Shown: positions 32,729-42,352, counted from the first letter of the stretch. The stretch is 64,000 bases of DNA from Anaerohalosphaeraceae bacterium (GCA_035378985.1 DAOSUR010000009.1:62001-126000); one strand, 5' to 3'. Translations and numbers: made by a program. The notes: a model not told the origin generated them from the sequence alone.

Positions 32729-34069
32729 ATGAAAGTGTTCATGCTTGGTTGGGAGTTTCCGCCTTACATCAGCGGGGGCTTAGGTACCGCGTGCCATGGA
32801 CTGACCAAAGCGTTAAGCGATTTGGGAGTGAAAATTACGTTTGTTCTTCCCAAGCCTATTGAAACGCAAACCCCTACCCATGTCCAGATGCTGACGCCTC
32901 AGCATTGCCGCGCTTCCAAGACGGTCACCCAAACCACCGAAACAAGTCAGGAACTCAAGAACGTCCAGTTTCATACCGTCAGTTCTCCCCTTCAGCCCTA
33001 TACAACCCCGCAGCAGTACCAAAAACGGCTGGAGGAAATCATCCGCCAAAAGCAGCTCCTGTCATCCCAGTCGCAGCAGATGCTCGATCAGTGGCTCGAG
33101 CAGGAAATTGAAGGCCTTTCCGTCGGCCCCGGCCAGTACAGCGGGGATATGTACACCGAAGTGCACCGTTACGCCGCCGCCGCTGTCCGCCTGGCCCTCC
33201 AGCAGGAATTCGATGTGATTCACGCACACGACTGGATGACCTATCCGGCCGGCATTGCCGTCGCCGCCGTCACCGGAAAACCGCTGGTAGTACACGTCCA
33301 TTCCACGGAATTCGACCGAAGCGGCGAACATGTCAACCAGATGATTTACGACATCGAACGCCGCGGAATTCACGCCGCCGCCAAGGTCATCGCCGTCAGT
33401 TATCTGACCCGGAATATCCTGATGACCCGGTACGGAGCACTCGGGGAGAAAATCGAGGTCATCTACAACGGTGTCGAGGCGGAAGACAGCAACCGGATTT
33501 CTGCACAGCAGGTTGGTATCCGCAGTGACGAAAAAATCGTCCTGTTCCTCGGACGAATCACCATGCAGAAAGGCCCTGAATACTTTCTTATGGCCGCCCG
33601 CAAGGTCCTCGAAGAGATGGAAAACGTCAAGTTCGTCATGGCCGGAAGCGGTGATATGATGCATCGCATCATCGAAATGGCGGCCCAGATGGGAATCGGA
33701 CACAAAGTTCTCTTTACCGGCTTTCTGCGGGGCGAAGACGTCAACCGTGTCTATCAGATGGCGGACCTCTATGTCATGCCGTCCGTCTCCGAACCTTTCG
33801 GAATCGCTCCCCTGGAAGCCCTCAACCATGACGTGCCCGTCATCATCAGCAAGCAAAGCGGCGTTGCCGAGGTCCTTACCCACGTTCTCAAGGTGGACTT
33901 CTGGGACATTCAGGAAATGGCCAACAAAATTATCGCCGTCCTGAAGTATCCGCCGCTCCAGATGACCCTGCGGGAACATGGAAACTTCGAAGTGCGCAAA
34001 CTCAAATGGTCCGGAGCGGCCAAGAAATGTTTGAAGGTCTATCAGGAAGTCACCCAGGTCGCTGTCTGA
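32729..34069 (+). CDS. Glycogen synthase-like glycosyltransferase (GT4/GT5)
   Basis: 446 residues. N-terminal Rossmann domain with MLGWEFPPYISGGLGTACHGLTKAL (nucleotide-sugar synthase start). The C-terminal domain has VLFLGRITMQKGPEYFL (R/K phosphate site) and VMPSVSEPFGIAPLEAL (the E-x7-E motif of GT-B retaining enzymes). The family pattern fits glycogen synthase, but a GT4 alpha-1,4-glucosyltransferase is possible. It starts an operon with a GH57 enzyme and a debranching enzyme, so glycogen synthesis and turnover is the most likely role. A TATAAT box at 32643-32648 may be part of the promoter. Confidence 0.82.
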   Translation: MKVFMLGWEFPPYISGGLGTACHGLTKALSDLGVKITFVLPKPIETQTPTHVQMLTPQHCRASKTVTQTTETSQELKNVQFHTVSSPLQPYTTPQQYQKRLEEIIRQKQLLSSQSQQMLDQWLEQEIEGLSVGPGQYSGDMYTEVHRYAAAAVRLALQQEFDVIHAHDWMTYPAGIAVAAVTGKPLVVHVHSTEFDRSGEHVNQMIYDIERRGIHAAAKVIAVSYLTRNILMTRYGALGEKIEVIYNGVEAEDSNRISAQQVGIRSDEKIVLFLGRITMQKGPEYFLMAARKVLEEMENVKFVMAGSGDMMHRIIEMAAQMGIGHKVLFTGFLRGEDVNRVYQMADLYVMPSVSEPFGIAPLEALNHDVPVIISKQSGVAEVLTHVLKVDFWDIQEMANKIIAVLKYPPLQMTLREHGNFEVRKLKWSGAAKKCLKVYQEVTQVAV

Positions 34070-34095
34070 AACTTCATGGAAGGTGAGGGTTTCGT

Positions 34096-35310
34096 ATGCC
34101 GTCGGTTTGCTTTTATTTCCAGGTGCATCAGCCGTTTCGGCTTCGGCACTACACCGTATTTGACAAGTCCGGAAACTATTTCGACGAATTCAAAAACGCC
34201 TCCATTTGCCGCAAGGTCGCCAACAAGTGCTATCTGCCTTCCAATCGGCTTCTTTTAAAAATGATTCGACGCTATGAAGGCCGCTTCAAGGTTTCTTTCA
34301 GCATCACCGGCGTCGTCATTGAACAATTCCAGAAATACTGTCCCGAGGTCATCAGCACTTTCGATGCTCTGGCCGAAACCGGATGCGTCGAGTTTATCGC
34401 CGAAACCTACTACCACAGTCTCAGCTTCCTTTATTCCCGAAATGAATTTTTCGAACAGATTCAAAAGCACATTGAACTGATGCAGAAGCTCTGGGGTCAA
34501 CCCCCCCGCATCTTCCGCAATACGGAATTGATTTACAACAACCAGCTGGCGGAAACCATCGAAGCCATGAATCAGTTCGATGCCGTCATCACGGAGGGAG
34601 CTGACCGAATCCTCGGCCATCGCAACGCCAACTTTGTCTATCGGCCTCCCAACTGCAAGCACCTGAAGCTGCTTTTGAAAAACTACTCCCTGTCCGATGA
34701 TATCGCGTTCCGCTTCAGCAACCGCGGCTGGGAGGAATGGCCGCTGGATGCCCCCAAATTCGCCCGCTGGATTGACCAGATTAACGGCTGCGGTCACACC
34801 GTCAATCTCTTTATGGACTACGAAACCTTCGGTGAACATCAGTGGGAGGACACAGGCATCTTCGACTTTATGTATCATCTGCCCGAATACATCCTTCGTC
34901 ACCCCGACAACAATTTTATGACACCCAGCGAGGTGGTTCGCTCTTATCCGGTCATGGACGTTGTGGATGTCCCTCACGTGATCAGCTGGGCCGATATGGA
35001 GCGGGACTTGTCCGCCTGGCTGGGCAATGCCATGCAGTCCAACGCTCTCCACGAAGTGTATAAAATGGAGAAACTCGTCAAGCAGACCCAGGATCCTCAG
35101 ATTATTGAGGATTGGAGAAAACTGCTGACCTCTGACCACTTCTATTATATGTGCACCAAATATTTCTCCGACGGCGATGTCCACAAATACTTCAACCCCT
35201 ATGAGTCGCCGTACGATTCCTATATCAATTATATGAACGTGCTCAATCATCTGCGGGAACGCTGCAAACAGGTCCTGACCCAGCAAACCGTCACCGAACA
35301 GGCCTCCTGA
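34096..35310 (+). CDS. GH57 family glycoside hydrolase (alpha-amylase/glucanotransferase type)
   Basis: 404 residues. N-terminus VCFYFQVHQPFRLRHY holds the first conserved GH57 region, FRNTELIYNNQ the region with the likely catalytic nucleophile Glu and MDYETFGEHQW the region with the catalytic Asp. It acts on alpha-1,4-glucans, probably as amylase or 4-alpha-glucanotransferase. The gene sits 26 bases after the synthase and 27 bases before the debranching enzyme. Confidence 0.85.
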   Translation: MPSVCFYFQVHQPFRLRHYTVFDKSGNYFDEFKNASICRKVANKCYLPSNRLLLKMIRRYEGRFKVSFSITGVVIEQFQKYCPEVISTFDALAETGCVEFIAETYYHSLSFLYSRNEFFEQIQKHIELMQKLWGQPPRIFRNTELIYNNQLAETIEAMNQFDAVITEGADRILGHRNANFVYRPPNCKHLKLLLKNYSLSDDIAFRFSNRGWEEWPLDAPKFARWIDQINGCGHTVNLFMDYETFGEHQWEDTGIFDFMYHLPEYILRHPDNNFMTPSEVVRSYPVMDVVDVPHVISWADMERDLSAWLGNAMQSNALHEVYKMEKLVKQTQDPQIIEDWRKLLTSDHFYYMCTKYFSDGDVHKYFNPYESPYDSYINYMNVLNHLRERCKQVLTQQTVTEQAS

Positions 35311-35337
35311 AACGACTGTTCGGCCTGAAACAATGCA

Positions 35338-37350
35338 ATGGAACTGCAAAAAGAAGCCATCCTGGCCGTCAACCTCAGCGACCTGCCGCTGGAGGAGATG
35401 CTCAGCCGGGAATGGCTCCTGACCAACAGCCGCGGCGGATTCGCCTTTTCCACGCTGGCCGGCTGCAATACCCGACGCTATCACGGCCTGCTTATCGGAA
35501 CCCCGCATCCTCCGGCCGCCCGGTTTCTCGGCCTGGCTGCCTGCCTGGAAAAAATCTCCCTCGAAGAAGATTCGCTGGAATTCAGCTGTTTCGAATTCGA
35601 CCGAACCTTCCACCCGAAAGGATACGAACACCTGACCGCCTTTTCCCGCGACATCGGCGTTCATTTCGAATATGAACTCGGTCTGGCCCGATGCACCAAA
35701 TCCGTCTATCTGCACCCCACCGAAGACATCGTCGCCGTCGAGTATGCTTTCAGCCATCTGGTCCGCCCATTTACGTTTTCTCTGCTGCCGCTGGCGGCCA
35801 TGCGGGATTTTCACGGCCTCCAGAACGCCGTCCGCCCCATAACCGCTGAAACTAAAGGGCCGCATGCCGTCCGAATCGCCGGCCCCTCCGAAGACGACCT
35901 TCAGCTGCATATCGTCGCCTCATCGATGGCCTTCCGGCCGGAACCCCATTGGTGGTACCGCTTTTACTATCGCATCGAGGCGCAGCGGGGACAGGACTGT
36001 TTCGAAGACCTCTGGACGCCCGGCTGGTACTCCTGCCGCATTGAACAGCCCGGTTCGGTCATCCTTTGGGCGGCCCTGAAGCCCTCCGGTGCCGCCTTCG
36101 AACCGCCGGATTTTCAGCAAATGCTCGAAGACCTTTCCAATCGCCAAAAAGATCTCTGCCGCAACGCTTTCTCGCGAGACCCCATCCAAAAAGCCCTGTT
36201 TATCTCTGCGGGGCAATTCATGGTCGAACGAACCATTCAGGGACGCACAAGTCCGACCATCCTGGCCGGCTACCCCTGGTTTCTCGACTGGGGACGCGAT
36301 GCCTTTATTGCCCTGCCGGGCCTTTGTCTGAGCACCGGCCGGGCCGACACAGCCGCCGGCGTCCTGCAGACCTTCGCTGAGGCCGTCAGTGAAGGGATGA
36401 TTCCCAACCGGTTTGATGACTACGGCGGACCGGCCCATTACAACAGCATCGACGCCTCGCTTTGGTTTGTCGAAGCCGCCTACCAATGGCTCCAACAAAC
36501 ACAGAACGATTCCTTTTTCGAAAAAAATCTTCTGCCCGCCGTTCTGCAAATCCTCAACGGATACCAGGCAGGGACGCGTTTCGGCATCCACGCCGATGTG
36601 GACGGCCTCATTACGGGCGGCGACCCGCAGACTCAATTAACCTGGATGGATGCCAAATGCGGCGATGTGGTCTTTACCCCTCGATACGGCAAGGCCGTGG
36701 AAATCAACGCCCTCTGGTACGACATCCTGTGCCGCACGGCCGAGTACTTCAAAGACCGAAACCGCTCCAAATCCGAATTTTTCACGGCTCGTGCTGAACT
36801 GGTCAAACAGAATTTCAGTCGGCTTTTCTGGAATGAACACACCGGCTGCCTGAATGACTGCATCCTGCCCGACGGCACACCCGACCCGTCCATCCGCCCC
36901 AACCAGATTTTCGCCGTCTCCCTTCTTCACAGCCCCCTGTCGGCTAACCGCCAGAAACGCGTGGTCCAAATCGTCCAGCAGGAATTGCTGACCCCCTACG
37001 GCCTTCGGACCCTCAGCCCGCGCGACCCCCGCTACATCGGACGATACGAAGGAGATATGTTCCGCCGCGATGCCGCCTATCATCAGGGAACCGTCTGGCC
37101 GTGGCTGATGGGGGCCTTTCTGGAGGCCTTTCTGAAAGTCCACAACCGCAGTCCGCAGGCCCGCAAGCAAACCGCTGCCATGCTTTCTCCGTTGATTCAT
37201 CATTTTGCCAACCACGCCTGTCTGGGCAGCATTTCGGAAATCTTCGATGGGGACGCACCGCACTATCCCCGCGGATGTCCCGCCCAGGCCTGGAGTGTGG
37301 CGGAAGTCCTGCGCGTCTGGCTGCTCCTTCAGCAGGCCGTTTCCTCCTGA
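35338..37350 (+). CDS. Glycogen debranching enzyme (amylo-alpha-1,6-glucosidase, GH133 type)
   Basis: 670 residues. N-terminal beta domain (REWLLTNSRGGFAFSTLAGCNTRRYHGLLIG) and C-terminal (alpha/alpha)6 barrel (FLDWGRDAFIALPGL, YHQGTVWPWLMGAFLEAF, GCPAQAWSVAEVLRVW) match prokaryotic GDE-C proteins that remove alpha-1,6 branches. It works with the GT and GH57 upstream. The 3' end overlaps the convergent hydrolase gene by 22 bases. Weak ribosome site; the ATG is 28 bases past GH57. Confidence 0.88.
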   Translation: MELQKEAILAVNLSDLPLEEMLSREWLLTNSRGGFAFSTLAGCNTRRYHGLLIGTPHPPAARFLGLAACLEKISLEEDSLEFSCFEFDRTFHPKGYEHLTAFSRDIGVHFEYELGLARCTKSVYLHPTEDIVAVEYAFSHLVRPFTFSLLPLAAMRDFHGLQNAVRPITAETKGPHAVRIAGPSEDDLQLHIVASSMAFRPEPHWWYRFYYRIEAQRGQDCFEDLWTPGWYSCRIEQPGSVILWAALKPSGAAFEPPDFQQMLEDLSNRQKDLCRNAFSRDPIQKALFISAGQFMVERTIQGRTSPTILAGYPWFLDWGRDAFIALPGLCLSTGRADTAAGVLQTFAEAVSEGMIPNRFDDYGGPAHYNSIDASLWFVEAAYQWLQQTQNDSFFEKNLLPAVLQILNGYQAGTRFGIHADVDGLITGGDPQTQLTWMDAKCGDVVFTPRYGKAVEINALWYDILCRTAEYFKDRNRSKSEFFTARAELVKQNFSRLFWNEHTGCLNDCILPDGTPDPSIRPNQIFAVSLLHSPLSANRQKRVVQIVQQELLTPYGLRTLSPRDPRYIGRYEGDMFRRDAAYHQGTVWPWLMGAFLEAFLKVHNRSPQARKQTAAMLSPLIHHFANHACLGSISEIFDGDAPHYPRGCPAQAWSVAEVLRVWLLLQQAVSS

Positions 37351-38243
37351 GTGCCCTCCGGCGAACCGGACTTCTTCGTCTTCTTTCCAGCTCGTCTGGT
37401 CGGCAGATAATCCATCAGCAAAAACACTTTGCGGAATACCGAAGACGGCAGCTTCTGCTTCAGCATTTGCCGGGCTTCTGATAAGCTCGTCCGCTGCGTC
37501 AGATGCGTCAGCAGCACAAACTCATTGTTCATCTTTTCCAGCAGCGGTCCTAATTCCTCAATATGCATGTGCCGACCCGCCTCCGCCCGGCCGGCGTGCT
37601 CCTCTTCATAAAAGGTGCACTCGGCAATTAACAGCCGACTGTTGGAAATATAATCCAGCTGCGAAAAGTCCACATACTGTGTATCCCCCAGATAACTGAC
37701 CAACGGAATCTCCAGCGGCCGGTCAATCTCGATTCCCTGCCGTTTTAATTCTACTAATTGCGGACCCGTTAACCCCTGATATTCCTCTCGGAGTTTTTTG
37801 CGGCGTTCAAGAACAGAAAACCCAACCGCCCCAACCGTATGCTTTGTGGGGAAAACCCTCACAAATAGATTCGGTTTGACCGGATATTCCTCCCCCGGAC
37901 CAACTGGAACAAGATTGCTTTTAATCCGGCTTCCGTCGAGCTTGCTCCAGGCATTCAATATCTGTCGAATCGGACCGAGCGTATTCGGCGGAGCCAAAAC
38001 TGTCCCCGGCGAAAGACCGCAAAACTGACGATGCGAAAGATAATAGGCAATACCCACCGCATGGTCCATATGACCGTGCGTCAGGAGCACATGATTGATG
38101 GGAATCACCTGGTCAGGGGCCTTGCCGATGTCAAAACAGACATCCAGTTGCGGCATCGCAACGATCGTTTCCTCGCCGGCAACCGAATACCCCAAAACAT
38201 CCAGATTGCCTATTTGTATGTGGGCCAGATTGTGACTGGGCAT
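37329..38243 (-). CDS. Metallo-beta-lactamase-fold hydrolase, RNase Z-like
   Basis: 304 residues. Core motif THGHMDHAVGIAYYL (HxHxDH), later FPTKHTVGAVGFSV, YLGDTQYVDF and HMHIEELGPLLE supply the other metal ligands. Long loops between motifs fit tRNase Z. Candidate function is 3' processing of pre-tRNA, but other RNase Z-like hydrolases look the same. C-terminal tail is Lys-rich. AGGAACAGG precedes the ATG and a strong promoter lies upstream. Confidence 0.75.
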   Translation of the reverse strand: MPSHNLAHIQIGNLDVLGYSVAGEETIVAMPQLDVCFDIGKAPDQVIPINHVLLTHGHMDHAVGIAYYLSHRQFCGLSPGTVLAPPNTLGPIRQILNAWSKLDGSRIKSNLVPVGPGEEYPVKPNLFVRVFPTKHTVGAVGFSVLERRKKLREEYQGLTGPQLVELKRQGIEIDRPLEIPLVSYLGDTQYVDFSQLDYISNSRLLIAECTFYEEEHAGRAEAGRHMHIEELGPLLEKMNNEFVLLTHLTQRTSLSEARQMLKQKLPSSVFRKVFLLMDYLPTRRAGKKTKKSGSPEGTQEETAC

Positions 38244-38264
38244 ATCCTGTTCCTAAAAAAGCGA

Positions 38265-38293
38265 ATCGTAGAAAAAACAACCTTCTCTGTCAA
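38265..38293 (-). promoter_or_regulatory. Promoter of the RNase Z-like gene
   Basis: Minus strand TTGACA (38293-38288), 17-base spacer, TACGAT (38270-38265). Start near 38258, a 15-base leader with an AGGAACAGG ribosome site. Confidence 0.65.
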
Positions 38294-38305
38294 CTTTTTC
38301 CTCCC

Positions 38306-38334
38306 TTGAACTGCCTTTCCGCTTCCGGTATCCT
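38306..38334 (+). promoter_or_regulatory. Predicted leaderless promoter of the DUF434 gene
   Basis: TTGAAC (38306-38311), 17-base spacer, TATCCT (38329-38334), GAAAGA, then the ATG at 38341. Start is predicted at the codon. It is divergent from the RNase Z-like promoter 12 bases away. Confidence 0.6.
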
Positions 38335-38340
38335 GAAAGA

Positions 38341-39078
38341 ATGCCTGACAAACGCACCCATCGCGGTCCTCATCCGGAAGACAGGCGGCTGTTTGCCCCT
38401 GACCAAATCCCCCTCCTCCAAAAGGCCGTCAGCCATTATTCCTGGCTCTTGTCTCGCGGTTATGCCCCGACAAGCGCCTTAAAACTGGTGGGGGACCACT
38501 TTTCCCTCGACAGCCGGCAGCGGCTGGCCGTCATGCGTTCCGCCTGCACCGATACCCAGCGAATCCTGCGAAAGCAGAAAGAAATCCCCCCTTCAAACCT
38601 CGCCGACCGCACACTTCTGCTGGACGGATACAACATCCTCATCACCCTCGAGGCCGCCCTGGGCGGCGCTGTGCTCTTAATCGGACAGGATGGATGCATC
38701 CGAGACCTCTCCGGTCTTCACGGAACCTGGAGAAAAGTTTCCGAAACCCTTCCGGCGGTCGAACTGGCTGCCGAGACTCTCAAAAAGCTGAACCCAAAAG
38801 AAGTCCTCTGGCTCCTGGACCGTCCCGTGTCCAACTCCGGGCGTCTGAAAGCCCTCCTGGAAGACTTCTTCAAAACCCAAAACCTCCCCTGGCAGGTCGA
38901 AATTCATCAAAATCCGGACCAGCTCCTCCGACAAACCCCTGCACCGGTCGCCACAAGCGACAGTGCCGTTCTGGACGAATGCCCCGGCTGGTTCAACCTG
39001 ACTCGGGAAGTACTGAACTATTTCCCCTCCTCTTCCTTATTTCTCATCGACCTAAGCGCGACGAATGAAGAGAAATAA
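38341..39078 (+). CDS. DUF434 / DUF5616-type protein of unknown function
   Basis: 245 residues. The N-terminal half (LAPDQIPLLQKAVSHYSWLLSRGY, then ALKLVGDHFSLDSRQRLAVMRSAC) is DUF434. The C-terminal half (LLLDGYNILITLEAALGG, LWLLDRPVSNSGRLKALLEDFF, VATSDSAVLDE) looks like a PIN-like/Rossmann nuclease fold with acidic residues at strand ends. Function not established; a PIN-like nuclease is a guess. It starts with a predicted leaderless promoter. Confidence 0.65.
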   Translation: MPDKRTHRGPHPEDRRLFAPDQIPLLQKAVSHYSWLLSRGYAPTSALKLVGDHFSLDSRQRLAVMRSACTDTQRILRKQKEIPPSNLADRTLLLDGYNILITLEAALGGAVLLIGQDGCIRDLSGLHGTWRKVSETLPAVELAAETLKKLNPKEVLWLLDRPVSNSGRLKALLEDFFKTQNLPWQVEIHQNPDQLLRQTPAPVATSDSAVLDECPGWFNLTREVLNYFPSSSLFLIDLSATNEEK

Positions 39079-39088
39079 ATCCTTGCCG

Positions 39089-39116
39089 TTGCTTACCGAT
39101 AGAATTTGGATATAAT
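39089..39116 (+). promoter_or_regulatory. Promoter of leuS
   Basis: TTGCTT (39089-39094), 16-base spacer, consensus TATAAT (39111-39116); start near 39123, leader of ~62 bases to the ATG at 39185. Confidence 0.6.
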
Positions 39117-39184
39117 GTGCTTTTCCAATCAAATCATTCATTGCTGATAAATAATGTAGGTTTTAGCAAGTATTGAGAATTCTT

Positions 39185-41794
39185 ATGGAAAACGGCCGAT
39201 ACGACTTTCTTGCAATCGAAAAAAAATGGCAGGATTATTGGCTTCGCAATAAAACCTTCAAGGCCCCGGACGGCCGACCTCTTCAAAAAGGCCAGCAGCC
39301 CCCTAAGCCCGACCCGAAAGCTCCGCTTTCCGAACGCCCCAAATACTACGTCCTCGATATGTTTCCCTATCCGTCCGCACAGGGCCTTCACGTCGGCCAT
39401 CCGGAAGGATACACCGCCAGCGATATTGTCGCACGATACAAGCGAATGAAGGGCTACAATGTCCTCCATCCAATCGGCTGGGACGCCTTTGGTCTGCCCG
39501 CCGAACAATACGCCGTCCAGACCGGCACCCATCCGGCTATTACCACCCAGCGGAATATCGAAAATATGCGCCGTCAGATTCAGGCTCTTGGCTTCAGCTA
39601 CGACTGGGACCGCCAGGTCGATACTACTGATATCCGCTATTACAAATGGACCCAATGGATTTTCCTGAAGTTTTACAACAGCTGGTTTGACGAAAACCTC
39701 CAGAAGGCCCGGCCGATTGAAGAGCTGCCGATTCCGGAAGAAATCGCCGCGCAGGGCGAAAAGGCCGTCCGGAAATACATCGATGACCACCGGCTTGCCT
39801 ACGAGGCCGAAGCCCCGGTCAACTGGTGCCCGGCCCTCGGAACGGTGCTGGCCAATGAGGAAGTCGTCGGCGGCGTCAGCGAACGCGGCGGCTATCCGGT
39901 CATCCGAAAGCCGATGCGTCAATGGATGCTTCGCATCACCCGTTATGCCGAACGCCTCCTCGAAGGCCTCAATCAGCTCGACTGGCCCGAATCCATCAAA
40001 AAACTTCAGCAGGACTGGATTGGACGCAGCATTGGTGCAGAAGTCAGTTTCGCCGTCGTCGGACACAACACCACAATCCGCATCTTCACCACCTGCCCCG
40101 ACACACTCTTTGGGGCCACGTATATGGTTCTGGCTCCGGAACATCCGCTTGTGGATTCCATCACAACTCCGCAATACAAACAAGCCGTTGCGGAATATAA
40201 AGAACAGGCCGCCCGAAAAAGCGACCTTGACCGCACGGAATTATCCAAGGAAAAAACCGGTCAATTTACGGGGGCTTTCGCCGTCAATCCCGTCAACGGC
40301 AAACAGATTCCCATCTGGATCAGCGATTATGTCCTCATCAGTTACGGCACCGGTGCCATTATGGCTGTTCCGGCCCATGATGAACGCGACTTCGAATTCG
40401 CCCAAAAATTCGGCCTGCCCATCATTCCCGTCGTCAAACCCGACGACCCGGCACTGGCCCAGCAGGTCCAGGCCGGACAAGTCTGTTTTACCGGCGACGG
40501 AACGGCCTTCAATTCCGGGCCGTTTGACGGCCTGCCTACACCGGTTTTCAAAGAAAAAATCACGGCCTGGCTCGAAGAAAAAGGGCTCGGCAAAAAGGCC
40601 GTCAATTACAAACTGCGAGACTGGCTGTTCAGCCGGCAGCGCTACTGGGGCGAGCCCTTCCCCATCCTTCACACCGAGGACGGACGCACCATCGCCTTGT
40701 CCGAATCCGACCTGCCGCTGGGCTTGCCCGAACTGGATGACTTCAAACCCACCGGCACCGGAGAGCCGCCCCTGGCCAAGGCCGTGGACTGGGTCAATGT
40801 CACCCTGCCGGATGGAACAAAAGCCAAACGCGAAACCAACACCATGCCCCAATGGGCCGGCAGCTGCTGGTATTACCTGCGCTACCTCGACCCCGCCAAT
40901 GACAAAGCACCCTTCGACCCCGCCGTCGAAAAATACTGGATGCCGGTCGACTTGTATATTGGAGGGGCTGAGCATGCCGTTCTCCACCTGCTCTATTCCC
41001 GATTCTGGCATAAACTGCTTTATGACCTCGGATACGTCTCCACTCCGGAACCCTTCCAGAAACTGATTAATCAGGGGATGATTCTGGGGGAAGACAACCA
41101 GAAAATGAGCAAATCCCGCGGCAACGTCATCAATCCCGATTCCGTTATTGCTCAGTACGGAGCCGACTCGATGCGGCTCTACGAGATGTTCATGGGGCCG
41201 CTGGAGGCCGTTAAGCCCTGGAGCATGCAGGGAGTTGAGGGCGTCCACCGCTTCCTGAACAAAGTCTGGCGGCTCGTGGTGGACCCCGAAACCGGCCATC
41301 TGAATCCGGCTGTTCAGGACGCCCAGCCCGATGAACAAACCCTGCGGCTGCTCCACCAAACCATCAAAAAAGTGACCTCAGACATCGAGAACTTCGCCTT
41401 CAACACCGCCATCAGCCAAATGATGATTTTCGTCAATCATCTCGGACGCCAAACCGTCCGTCCCAGACAAATTCTGGAACCGTTTATCCTGATTTTATCG
41501 CCGTTTGCCCCTCATATCGCCGAAGAACTCTGGCAGCGGCTGGGCCATTCCCATACGCTGGCTTATGAACCCTGGCCGCAATTTGACCCCCAGCTGGCGC
41601 AGGAAAAACAGGTCGAGCTGGCCTTACAAGTATGCGGCAAAATCAAAGACCGCTTCTGCGTTTCCGCCGATGCAGATGAACAGGAAATTGAACGGCTGGC
41701 CCTGGCGCATCCGAAAATTCAGGCCGTCCTGAATGGACAAAAACCCAAAAAAGTGATCATTGTAAAATCCCGGCTGGTAAACATAATCCCGTAA
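39185..41794 (+). CDS. leuS: Leucyl-tRNA synthetase
   Basis: 869 residues, class I. HIGH-type motif GLHVGHPEGY, editing domain (CP1) with TTCPDTLFGATYMVLAPEHPL, KMSKS motif NQKMSKSRGN, and the C-terminal anticodon domain. It charges tRNA-Leu and edits wrong amino acids. Start ATG at 39185; a TTG at 39173 is in frame but an ATG with a normal N-terminus is preferred. First gene of a run with the CYTH, lipid kinase, kdsA and radical SAM genes. Confidence 0.96.
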   Translation: MENGRYDFLAIEKKWQDYWLRNKTFKAPDGRPLQKGQQPPKPDPKAPLSERPKYYVLDMFPYPSAQGLHVGHPEGYTASDIVARYKRMKGYNVLHPIGWDAFGLPAEQYAVQTGTHPAITTQRNIENMRRQIQALGFSYDWDRQVDTTDIRYYKWTQWIFLKFYNSWFDENLQKARPIEELPIPEEIAAQGEKAVRKYIDDHRLAYEAEAPVNWCPALGTVLANEEVVGGVSERGGYPVIRKPMRQWMLRITRYAERLLEGLNQLDWPESIKKLQQDWIGRSIGAEVSFAVVGHNTTIRIFTTCPDTLFGATYMVLAPEHPLVDSITTPQYKQAVAEYKEQAARKSDLDRTELSKEKTGQFTGAFAVNPVNGKQIPIWISDYVLISYGTGAIMAVPAHDERDFEFAQKFGLPIIPVVKPDDPALAQQVQAGQVCFTGDGTAFNSGPFDGLPTPVFKEKITAWLEEKGLGKKAVNYKLRDWLFSRQRYWGEPFPILHTEDGRTIALSESDLPLGLPELDDFKPTGTGEPPLAKAVDWVNVTLPDGTKAKRETNTMPQWAGSCWYYLRYLDPANDKAPFDPAVEKYWMPVDLYIGGAEHAVLHLLYSRFWHKLLYDLGYVSTPEPFQKLINQGMILGEDNQKMSKSRGNVINPDSVIAQYGADSMRLYEMFMGPLEAVKPWSMQGVEGVHRFLNKVWRLVVDPETGHLNPAVQDAQPDEQTLRLLHQTIKKVTSDIENFAFNTAISQMMIFVNHLGRQTVRPRQILEPFILILSPFAPHIAEELWQRLGHSHTLAYEPWPQFDPQLAQEKQVELALQVCGKIKDRFCVSADADEQEIERLALAHPKIQAVLNGQKPKKVIIVKSRLVNIIP

Positions 41795-41815
41795 ATGGAT
41801 GGGGAACCATAGACT

Positions 41816-42352
41816 GTGAAAATTGAAATCGAAGCCAAAATCGCTGTCCCTTCGCTGACTCCGCTCGAAGCGCAACTGAGAAAAATGAATGCTGTTTTTC
41901 TCAAAGAGGTCCGCGAAACGGATTTGTATCTGAAAGGAACGCACGGCCACCCGCTGAAACGGGGCTGCGGCCTGCGGCTGCGCAGACAGGACGGGCCGGA
42001 AGGGGAAAAATTTTTCCTGACCTTCAAAAGCCCCAAAGAAAAACGGCGTTTTAAAACGCGCCCCGAAGCCGAAGTCCAAATCAGCGATTTTGAGGCCGCC
42101 AAAAAAATCTTCTTCGGACTGGGATTTACCTCCGGGATCATTGTGAAAAAAACCAGAAAAATCTGGACCTGGAAACACTGTCATATCTGCCTGGATCGTG
42201 TCCCTCCGATGGGGTGTTTTGTCGAAGTGGAGGCCCCCACGGAAGTCGAAGTCGAAGAGGCCCTGGCTCACCTCGGCCTTCAGCGAGAACACCACCTCTC
42301 GGAAGGATACGCCAAACTCCTGGCCAGAGCTCTTCTGAAAAAACAAATCTGA
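41816..42352 (+). CDS. CYTH-domain protein (class IV cyclase / triphosphate phosphohydrolase type)
   Basis: 178 residues. Starts MKIEIEAKIAVPS with the ExExK signature, then alternating basic and acidic strands (RLRRQDGPEGEKFFLTFKSP, KKTRKIWTWKHCHICLDRV, EVEAPTEVEVEEALAHL), the triphosphate tunnel fold of CyaB/ThTPase. It hydrolyses or cyclises a triphosphate; the substrate (thiamine triphosphate, inorganic triphosphate or ATP) cannot be told. GTG start with GGGGAA upstream; 21 bases after leuS. Confidence 0.85.
   Translation: MKIEIEAKIAVPSLTPLEAQLRKMNAVFLKEVRETDLYLKGTHGHPLKRGCGLRLRRQDGPEGEKFFLTFKSPKEKRRFKTRPEAEVQISDFEAAKKIFFGLGFTSGIIVKKTRKIWTWKHCHICLDRVPPMGCFVEVEAPTEVEVEEALAHLGLQREHHLSEGYAKLLARALLKKQI

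Noticed and set aside
34255..35910. 551-codon ORF on the minus strand across the GH57 and debranching genes
   Set aside because: It covers two recognisable enzymes on the plus strand and has no motif of its own, so it is a frame shadow.
39687..41066. 459-codon ORF on the plus strand within leuS
   Set aside because: It is a +1 frame shadow of leuS, rich in Ser/Pro/Arg, with no domain.
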